The notes beneath the pieces are model-generated. The model was not told the origin of the DNA. It searched no databases and saw only the letters and a list, made by a program, of their open reading frames with translations. Positions 7,287 through 13,260 of a stretch of DNA of 13,260 nucleotides are shown here, piece by piece. Origin of the DNA: an uncultured Prevotella sp. (lineage in GTDB: Bacteria; Bacteroidota; Bacteroidia; Bacteroidales; Bacteroidaceae); the NCBI GenBank assembly GCA_946625715.1, contig CAMOTK010000030.1, positions 1 to 13,260 on the forward strand. Reading direction: 5' to 3'. Positions within the stretch are counted from its first letter, which is position 1. The number at the start of each line of letters is the position of its first letter. A program made the translations under genes and the position numbers.

Positions 7287-7326
7287 CAGCAACAATCATC
7301 AACCTATCAAAAAAAACGAAACAAAC

Positions 7327-10300
7327 ATGAGAAGAAAGTCTTTCTGCTTTCTGATGCTTCTGACTTTAGCATCGCTTACGGTGCAGGCCGTGCCCTACGA
7401 CCTGGACAAGTATCCCTGGATGGACAAGAGCAAGTCGTTCCACGAGCGCGCCGTGCTGCTGGTGAAGGAACTCACCCTGCGCGAGAAGGTCGACCAGCTG
7501 GGCAACAATGTCAGCGAGGCCATCAAGCGCGACGGTGTGGTCATCGTGCCGTCGTACCAGTACTGGAACGAAGCCCTGCACGGCGTGGCCCGTAGCGGCG
7601 CCGCCACCAGCTTCCCCGAGTCGAAAGGCATGTCGAGCACGTGGAATCCGCAGCTGGTCTACGACTGCGCCGTTGCCATCAGCGACGAGGCCCGCATCTA
7701 CCACACCGAGAAGGGCAAGGGACTGAACTACTGGAGCCCCACCATCAACATGGCTCGCGACCCACGCTGGGGACGCGAAGAGGAAAACTACGGCGAAGAC
7801 CCCTATCTGGCCGGTGTGCTGGGTGTGCAGTTCGTGAAGGGTTTCCAAGGCGAGATTACCCCCGAGACGCCCTACTATAAACTGGTGGCTACGGCCAAGC
7901 ACTTTGCTGCCAACAACTACGAACAGGGGCGCCAGTCTACCACGTCGTTCGTCACGGAGAAGAACATGCGCGAGTACTACCTGCCTGCCTTCAAGATGTG
8001 TGTGGAGCAGGGCGGCGTGAAGAGCATTATGGCTGCCTACAACGCCCTGGCCACCGACGTCGACGAGAAGGATGCCAACAACCAGGGCTACAGCAAGTCG
8101 CACGGCGGTCTGCCCTGTGCGGGCAACAAGATGCTGCTCACCGACATTCTGCGCAAGGAGTGGGGCTTTTCGGGCTACGTCACGTCCGACTGTGCCGGCG
8201 TGGCCTGCATCCACCGTGCCACCAAGCACCTCTACTTCGGCCCCTACACCGCCGGCACCATCGACGACGGCACGGCGTTCAGCAGCATTCACAACCCCTA
8301 CGCCAACAGCACCGAGGAGGAGCAGATGATGGAGGCGCGCTCGGTGTCGCTGGCCATCAAGGCCGGCCTTGACACCAACTGCGAGTTCATGAGCCGCTCG
8401 TCGGTCATTCAGCGTGCCGGCGTGAACGCCACCGACCCGGCTTTCCAGGCCAAGGAGACGGCTGCGCCCAACGGTCTGAAGTACGTCAACCTGACCGAGG
8501 CCGACATCGACCAGGCTGTGGTGCGCGTACTGGAGACCCGCTTTGCGCTGGGCGAGTTCGACGACTACGTCTATCCCGTAGACAACACCTTGGAGAGCAA
8601 GGCCAACCAGGAGCTGGCCCTCAAGGCTGCTCAGGAGAGCATCGTGCTGATGAAGAACGAGGGCAACCTGCTGCCCATCAGTACCGACAAGAAAGTGGCC
8701 CTCATCGGCCCCTATGCCGACGCCATCATGCTGGGCGACTACAGCGGCACGCCCACCTATACCACCACACCCTACCAGGCCTTTGCCAAGAAACTGGACT
8801 TCCACCCGTCTGAACAGTTGACAGCCAACAACCTGACCGCCGTGCCCTTCAGCGAGGCCGTGGTGTCGAAGCGTGGCGCCTCGAGCAACGACAAGGGTGC
8901 CGGCAATCTGGAGAACACCGCCCCCGGCGACATCTTCCTCTACAAGGACGTCTACTTCGGCGAACTGGGCTGCACGGAGTTTGAGATGTCGTGCGGCGCC
9001 AAGAACACGGGCTTAGGCTCCGTCAGCTTCATGCTCGACAGCAAGGACGCCCAACCCTTCCTGACCGTAGACAACAAAGACACGGGCGGCTGGACGAAGT
9101 GGACTTCCATCAAGGCCACCTTCGATGCCGCTACGCAGGCCCTGCTCAAGGGCAATCACGACCTCTACGTGAAGTTCAGCGGCACCAACAGCTACGTGGG
9201 CAACTACCAGTTCTTCCACTTCAGCAACCCCAACGAGCAGATTATCCCTGCTGCCGAGACACAGGGACCGCTCTACATGTGCGTCACCTCGGCCTCGGTC
9301 AACGAGAAGGCTACCGACGCCATGATTGCCCGCGCCAAGGCAGTGGCCCAGAAGGCCGACGTGGTGGTGTTCTTAGGCGGCACCAACTTTGAGAAACCCG
9401 ACGACCATGCCACCGGCACCGAAGGCCATGACCGCTGGAAGCTGACGCTGCCCGGCAATCAGGAAGAGGTGCTCAAGGCGCTGATGGAAGTGAACAAGAA
9501 CGTTGTGCTGGTGCTCGAGAGCGGTTCGTCGCTCGACATCAGATGGGAGAAGGAGCACATACCCGCCATTCTCGAAGCATGGTACGGCGGACAGGCTCAG
9601 GGCCAGGCCATCTGCGACGCCATCTACGGCGACATCAACCCCGGCGGCAAGCTGACCTCTACATGGTATAACAGCATCAGCGAACTGCCCTCTGAGGACA
9701 AGTCGGCCGCCAACTACTCCAGCTTCGGCCGCAAGGGCATGATGGAATACAACATCGACGACTGGGGCTACACCTATATGTATTACGGCAAGGGCCCGAA
9801 GAACCCCTGTCAGGCCGAGAAGCCCCTCTACCCCTTCGGCTACGGTCTGAGCTACACCACGTTCAACCTGTCGAACTTTGCCGTGCCGGCACAGTTCAGC
9901 ATCGGTGGCGAGGCCAGCGTGACACTCGACGTGACCAACACCGGCAAGCGCGATGGCGACGAGGTGGTACAAGTCTATGCCGCCTTCCCCGGCTCCACCG
10001 TGGGCCGACCCATCAAGAAGCTGGTGGGCTTCAGCCGCGTGAAAGTGGCTGCTGGCCAGACCGTCAAGGTGGACATTCCCGTGAAGCACGAGCTGTTCTC
10101 CTACTACGACGAGCAGCAGCACGCCTTCTTCACGGAGTCGTCGGCCGAACTGCAGATAGCCACGTCGAGCGCCGACGAGGACATCGTCTTCCGCAGCACG
10201 GTGAGCACCGAGGCCGGCAAGGTGGGCGACACGTACATCAACACCCACATCGACGAGATTCCTGCCTACACCATGCGCGAACTGCTGAAGACCGACCACA

Positions 10301-10401
10301 TCTACTCGGTGATGGGTGCCTACGTCGGGCCGGCCAGCTGTTTCGACCGTCTGCCCCGAGGCGTCTACGTGCTCAATGGCGTGAAGTACATCAAGAAGTA
10401 A
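7327..10401 (+). CDS. Secreted GH3 beta-xylosidase-type glycosidase with internal CBM6-like domain
   Basis: A 1024-residue exported exo-glycosidase. The ATG at 7327 is chosen because a signal peptide follows (MRRKSFCFLMLLTLASLTVQA) and the -7 box lies just upstream. The N-terminal TIM barrel has WNEALHGVA (80-88), GLNYWSPTINMARDPRWGR, KHFAANNYE (Lys191-His192) and VTSDCAGV with the nucleophile Asp288. These motifs are those of the xylosidase/arabinofuranosidase branch of GH3, more than of typical beta-glucosidases. The second domain carries TEGHDR with the likely acid/base Glu699. Between its halves, about residues 535-635, sits a CBM6-like module (DTGGWTKWTSI and LYVKFSGTNSYVGNYQFFHF). A fibronectin-like domain (about 855-935) and a roughly 85-residue tail ending LPRGVYVLNGVKYIKK follow. 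The catalytic residues appear intact. Substrate is probably beta-xylosides from xylan or xylose-decorated pectin; this last point is inference from the neighbouring pectinesterase. Confidence 0.93.
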   Translation: MRRKSFCFLMLLTLASLTVQAVPYDLDKYPWMDKSKSFHERAVLLVKELTLREKVDQLGNNVSEAIKRDGVVIVPSYQYWNEALHGVARSGAATSFPESKGMSSTWNPQLVYDCAVAISDEARIYHTEKGKGLNYWSPTINMARDPRWGREEENYGEDPYLAGVLGVQFVKGFQGEITPETPYYKLVATAKHFAANNYEQGRQSTTSFVTEKNMREYYLPAFKMCVEQGGVKSIMAAYNALATDVDEKDANNQGYSKSHGGLPCAGNKMLLTDILRKEWGFSGYVTSDCAGVACIHRATKHLYFGPYTAGTIDDGTAFSSIHNPYANSTEEEQMMEARSVSLAIKAGLDTNCEFMSRSSVIQRAGVNATDPAFQAKETAAPNGLKYVNLTEADIDQAVVRVLETRFALGEFDDYVYPVDNTLESKANQELALKAAQESIVLMKNEGNLLPISTDKKVALIGPYADAIMLGDYSGTPTYTTTPYQAFAKKLDFHPSEQLTANNLTAVPFSEAVVSKRGASSNDKGAGNLENTAPGDIFLYKDVYFGELGCTEFEMSCGAKNTGLGSVSFMLDSKDAQPFLTVDNKDTGGWTKWTSIKATFDAATQALLKGNHDLYVKFSGTNSYVGNYQFFHFSNPNEQIIPAAETQGPLYMCVTSASVNEKATDAMIARAKAVAQKADVVVFLGGTNFEKPDDHATGTEGHDRWKLTLPGNQEEVLKALMEVNKNVVLVLESGSSLDIRWEKEHIPAILEAWYGGQAQGQAICDAIYGDINPGGKLTSTWYNSISELPSEDKSAANYSSFGRKGMMEYNIDDWGYTYMYYGKGPKNPCQAEKPLYPFGYGLSYTTFNLSNFAVPAQFSIGGEASVTLDVTNTGKRDGDEVVQVYAAFPGSTVGRPIKKLVGFSRVKVAAGQTVKVDIPVKHELFSYYDEQQHAFFTESSAELQIATSSADEDIVFRSTVSTEAGKVGDTYINTHIDEIPAYTMRELLKTDHIYSVMGAYVGPASCFDRLPRGVYVLNGVKYIKK

Positions 10402-10423
10402 GCGCGTAAAGAAGATACGAACG

Positions 10424-10471
10424 AACAAAAAGAGTCCGCACCTCACGATGGGGTTGCGGACTCTTTTTGTT
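10424..10471. terminator. Bidirectional terminator overlapping the regulator's 3' end
   Basis: A 17-bp perfect stem (AACAAAAAGAGTCCGCA at 10424-10440 with its complement at 10455-10471) and a 14-base loop. T-tracts TTTTTGTT lie at the foot in both directions, so it can end both the GH3 transcript and the convergent regulator transcript. One stem arm encodes the regulator residues AKQKESA, and the regulator's TGA stop (10443-10445) lies in the loop. Confidence 0.93.
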
Positions 10472-13178
10472 TGGCATTGCGATATTCCGACGGCGTCATG
10501 CCGGTCTGCTTCTTGAAGCATTTGGTGAAATACTTCGGGTCGTTGAACCCTACGTTGTAGGCTATCTCCGAGAACGTCTGCCGGCTCTTGGCCACGAGCT
10601 GCTCGGCACGCTCCATGCGCACCTGCTTGAGGAAGTCGCTCGGCGAGACGCCCAGCAGTTCCTTAATCTTATGATAGAACACGGTGCGCCCCAGTCCCAC
10701 GGCATCGGCCATGTCTTCTATCCTCAGGGCCTCGTCGGCCAGATGCTGCTCGATGAAAGCCATCAGGCGGTTCATCATGTCCTTGTCGGGGTCGGCAATT
10801 TCGGGCTCAGGCAGCGAGTAGCTGGCAGGGGCGCTCTTTGGGGCAGAGAGCTGACGGCTGTCCATCTCTTCCTGCAACGCCCGATACTGGTTCATGATGC
10901 GCTCCAAGCGTCTCTCGCGCTCTCGGTTCTGCTGGCGGTAGCGCAGATAGCGGATGAGGGCAAAGACGAAGAGGGCAGCGGCCAGCACCGTGAGTAGCAG
11001 GCGGAACCACAGACGCTCGACAAGCATGGGGCGCACATAGATGGTGAGCGCCGTGGCATTGTCGACCCACACGCCGTCGGCATTGGTGCTCCTGACAATG
11101 AGCGTGTGGCGACCGGGCGACAGTTCGTTGAACGTCAGGCGCGGATTGCTGCCCAGATAGTTCCAGGCGCCGTCGTCTATGCGGTCGGGGGTGTCGGTGT
11201 CGAGCAGTTGGTAGGCATACTGCATGAGGTAGTTGTCGCCATAGTCGAGTGCGGCAAAGCGTATCATCATGTTGCGCTGCTGGCGCGTCTCGATGTTGAG
11301 CGTCAGGCGGTTGAGCAGCGGGTGCTCCACCTGCTCGCCCTGAAACTGTATGCAGGAGAACACCATGTTGGGCTGGTAGCTGCTCTTGCGCAGCTGCTGG
11401 GTGTCGAAGGTGAGCACGCCGCCCACGGCGCCGGCCCACAAATGGCCGTCGGGGGTGATGATGGTCTTGGCCTCGGTCAGCTCAGCCGATGCGGCCTGGC
11501 CGTAGGGCGCAAAGCGCTCTATCTGGTCGGCCTTGGCAGCGGTCTGCTGGGGCACATAGCGGTTGACTTCCGATTCGCGCGTAATCCAGATGTTGCCCCG
11601 CCGGTCTTCGGTCATCGACAGCGCATTGCCGGCTCCTTGGTTCATCTTGCCCACAATGCGCAGCTTCAGATTGTCGGCCAACAGGCGGGTGCTGGTCAGC
11701 TGCTGTATGCCGCCGCCCATGGTGGCTACGTAGATGCGGCCGTCGCCGGCCACGAGTGTCTGCACCACATCGTTGGCCCACAGCGACGTGGTGTCGGAAC
11801 GATTGTGGCGGGTGGTATAGAAGCGGATATCGGCAGGGCGAGCCGAGGGCGTGCCCCACGTGAGCAGTCCGCCGGTGGTCGAGGCCAGCATGTTGCCCCG
11901 GCCGTCGTGGGTGATACGGCGCACCATGTCGAAATCTTCGCGCGGATACCGTTTCAGCGTGTTGCCCCTGTGCAGGAAGCGCAGGTGCTGAACGTCGGGG
12001 CCATCGACCATGCAGACACCGCCGCCCCAGGTGGCTATCCAGACGCGGCCCTGCTCGTCCTGGTCAATGTCGTAGACGTAGTTGTGGGCCAGCGAGTAGG
12101 CGTCGCCGTCGTGGTGCTCATAGTGGCCGAGCACGTTTCCGGCGGGCCCCACGACATAGAGGCCACTGCCCTTGGTGCCTATCCAGACGTTGCCCTGGCG
12201 GTCTTCCATCAAGGCATAGATGTAGGGGGCGTAACTGCGCGTGCCACTGAGGCGGCCGTCGGCATCGTACATGGCCAGCAGGCCTCCCTTCGTGCCCACC
12301 CACACGGTACCGTCGCGCCTGCACAACAGCGAGCGCGCCTCGTCGGCGTCGGCTATGGGCAACAGCCGCATGGGATTGTTGTGGAAGGTCACGAGCAACA
12401 AGCCGTGCGACGAGGTGTACCACAGGTTGCCCTGACGGTCAATGCAGTGCTTGCCGATGCCATGCTCGCGCACGTAGGCTGCGGCCTTGCGCTGATGCGG
12501 GGCTACGGGCTGACCGTCGGGATAGTTGGTGAACACGCCCTGGCGGAAGACTTTCGAGCCGTATTGCTGCATGCCCCGGTCGGTGATAATCCATTCGCGG
12601 CCCTGACGGTCGGTCTCCACCTTCCGGATGAATGAGCCGGCAACGGGCCGCTCCTTGCCGCCCCACACTTCCATGCGGTCCACGTCGGTGGGGTGCTTGT
12701 CGCTGATGCGCAGGTTGGTCTGTCCTTGTTCATCGCTTATCCAAGTGTGACCGTTGGGCAGGGCGTAGATGTGGCGCGGCGTGAACTCACGGCCATACTT
12801 GCGCTGCACGGCCAGGCCCACGTTGAAGAACTGGCAGCGCTCGGTGTCGAAGTGGTAGAGGCTGCGGTCGTAGGTCATCACCCACACATGGCCCTCGCTG
12901 TCGGGCTCGATGGCGGCAATGCGGTAGCTGCTCAAGGCATTGTCGCTGCCCCACGGTTCGCCCCTGAAGGTGATGAACTGGTTGCCGTCGTAGCAGCACA
13001 GACCGTTCCAGGTGGCAATCCAGATAAGCCCGCGTGAGTCTTGTTTGACCGAGGTGATGGCGTTAGCCGGCAGACCGTCGCGCACGGTGAACGTCTGCAC
13101 GCTGTGAGCCACCTGTGCCGTGCCTGTAACCACGGCCACGAGAAAGTATAGTATGGTGAGCAGTTGTCGTTGTATCAT
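10443..13178 (-). CDS. Transmembrane propeller sensor-AraC regulator lacking kinase and receiver
   Basis: A 911-residue inner-membrane protein. ATG 13178 is used because it starts a signal/anchor sequence (MIQRQLLTILYFLVAVVTGTAQ); the frame extends only to a TTG at 13211, inside the -7 box. Residues about 25-590 hold at least eleven two-component-regulator propeller motifs (such as RGLIWIATWNGL, GNVWIGTKGSGLY, GRVWIATWGGGV), expected to form periplasmic beta-propellers. A Y_Y_Y domain follows (about 600-715, with ALDYGDNYLMQYAYQLL), then one transmembrane helix (about 724-744), a charged coiled-coil-like helix (745-775), a short Pro/Ser linker and an AraC DNA-binding domain (about 798-905: DMADAVGLGRTVFYHKI, NDPKYFTKCFKKQTGMTP). 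Hybrid two-component systems of this type are usually about 1300-1400 residues, with HisKA, HATPase and receiver domains between membrane helix and AraC domain; none is present. The frame is uninterrupted, so this is not a frameshift. It probably controls the adjacent CAZyme genes (inference). Confidence 0.92.
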   Translation of the reverse strand: MIQRQLLTILYFLVAVVTGTAQVAHSVQTFTVRDGLPANAITSVKQDSRGLIWIATWNGLCCYDGNQFITFRGEPWGSDNALSSYRIAAIEPDSEGHVWVMTYDRSLYHFDTERCQFFNVGLAVQRKYGREFTPRHIYALPNGHTWISDEQGQTNLRISDKHPTDVDRMEVWGGKERPVAGSFIRKVETDRQGREWIITDRGMQQYGSKVFRQGVFTNYPDGQPVAPHQRKAAAYVREHGIGKHCIDRQGNLWYTSSHGLLLVTFHNNPMRLLPIADADEARSLLCRRDGTVWVGTKGGLLAMYDADGRLSGTRSYAPYIYALMEDRQGNVWIGTKGSGLYVVGPAGNVLGHYEHHDGDAYSLAHNYVYDIDQDEQGRVWIATWGGGVCMVDGPDVQHLRFLHRGNTLKRYPREDFDMVRRITHDGRGNMLASTTGGLLTWGTPSARPADIRFYTTRHNRSDTTSLWANDVVQTLVAGDGRIYVATMGGGIQQLTSTRLLADNLKLRIVGKMNQGAGNALSMTEDRRGNIWITRESEVNRYVPQQTAAKADQIERFAPYGQAASAELTEAKTIITPDGHLWAGAVGGVLTFDTQQLRKSSYQPNMVFSCIQFQGEQVEHPLLNRLTLNIETRQQRNMMIRFAALDYGDNYLMQYAYQLLDTDTPDRIDDGAWNYLGSNPRLTFNELSPGRHTLIVRSTNADGVWVDNATALTIYVRPMLVERLWFRLLLTVLAAALFVFALIRYLRYRQQNRERERRLERIMNQYRALQEEMDSRQLSAPKSAPASYSLPEPEIADPDKDMMNRLMAFIEQHLADEALRIEDMADAVGLGRTVFYHKIKELLGVSPSDFLKQVRMERAEQLVAKSRQTFSEIAYNVGFNDPKYFTKCFKKQTGMTPSEYRNAKQKESATPS

Positions 13179-13208
13179 ACGACTATCGTAGATTGGTTTT
13201 GATGTTGG

Positions 13209-13240
13209 CAAAGATAAGTATTTTTTTCGTAACGGCCAAA
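13209..13240 (-). promoter_or_regulatory. Promoter of the sensor-regulator gene
   Basis: On the minus strand a TTTG -33 box (13240-13237), a 20-base spacer and TATCTTTG (13216-13209) match the Bacteroidetes TTTG/TAnnTTTG consensus closely, 30 bases before the ATG at 13178. Unlike the two CAZyme promoters, it has both boxes, suggesting constitutive expression of the sensor. Bases 13241-13260 hold nothing I can assign. Confidence 0.8.
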
Positions 13241-13260
13241 TTTTAGGGCTGCGAAGTGCG

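Noticed and set aside
7132..7326. In-frame ATG at 7132 as the GH3 start
   Set aside because: It would place 65 unstructured residues before a clear signal peptide, and it lies upstream of the -7 box at 7279-7286.
7366..8805. Long minus-strand open frame (479 codons) antisense to the GH3 gene
   Set aside because: It is a shadow of the GH3 catalytic domain; the translation is a low-complexity Gly/Val/His-rich string with no motif.
11106..12635. Long plus-strand open frame (509 codons) antisense to the sensor-regulator
   Set aside because: It is generated by the repetitive propeller codons on the other strand; no family signature, promoter or leader is seen.
10443..13178. Frameshifted or truncated ordinary hybrid two-component gene
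   Set aside because: The frame is continuous from signal peptide to AraC domain, and no kinase remnants are seen in the short linker or in other frames there.
13179..13211. TTG at 13211 as the sensor-regulator start
   Set aside because: It overlaps the exact -7 box (13209-13216), so it would not be in the transcript; ATG 13178 directly begins the signal sequence.

Overview
The window looks like chromosomal DNA from a member of the Bacteroidales, most likely Prevotella or a close relative (inference). The evidence is Bacteroidetes-type -7 boxes (TAnnTTTG) upstream of several genes, ribosome-binding leaders that are A-rich and lack a Shine-Dalgarno sequence, a propeller/Y_Y_Y sensor fused to an AraC DNA-binding domain, and secreted enzymes ending in the NG-x-K tails common in this group. 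Coding regions are rich in G and C at third positions, which explains the many long antisense open frames. There are seven protein genes (one partial). I saw no RNA genes, insertion sequences or CRISPR array.

Left part (1-3600): the 3' end of gyrB is followed by a hairpin, a 135-bp inverted repeat built from ATGAG-type heptads, and a strong bidirectional terminator. Converging on gyrB from the minus strand are three genes, in the order ptb, buk, then an AraC-family regulator. Ptb and Buk convert acyl-CoA to acyl phosphate and then to free acid plus ATP. In a Bacteroidales host they more likely act on branched-chain or short-chain acyl groups from amino-acid fermentation than in classical butyrate fermentation (inference). 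A hairpin terminator separates buk from the AraC gene.

Right part (3600-13260): a compact plant-polysaccharide locus. A very large secreted multidomain pectinesterase (CE8, minus strand) and a secreted GH3 enzyme of the beta-xylosidase type carrying an internal CBM6-like domain (plus strand) diverge from one 216-bp intergenic region. Their promoters and leaders resemble each other. Convergent to the GH3 gene is a 911-residue membrane sensor-regulator. It has the periplasmic propeller, Y_Y_Y domain, transmembrane helix and AraC output domain of a hybrid two-component system, but the histidine kinase and receiver domains are absent. I infer that it senses a pectin- or xylan-derived glycan and controls the divergent pair.

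The most interesting points are the kinase-less sensor-regulator, the matched motifs and leaders in the divergent promoter region, the GH3 with an inserted CBM6-like domain, the unusual CE8 active site and its roughly 700-residue N-terminal extension, and a bidirectional terminator whose loop holds the regulator's stop codon.
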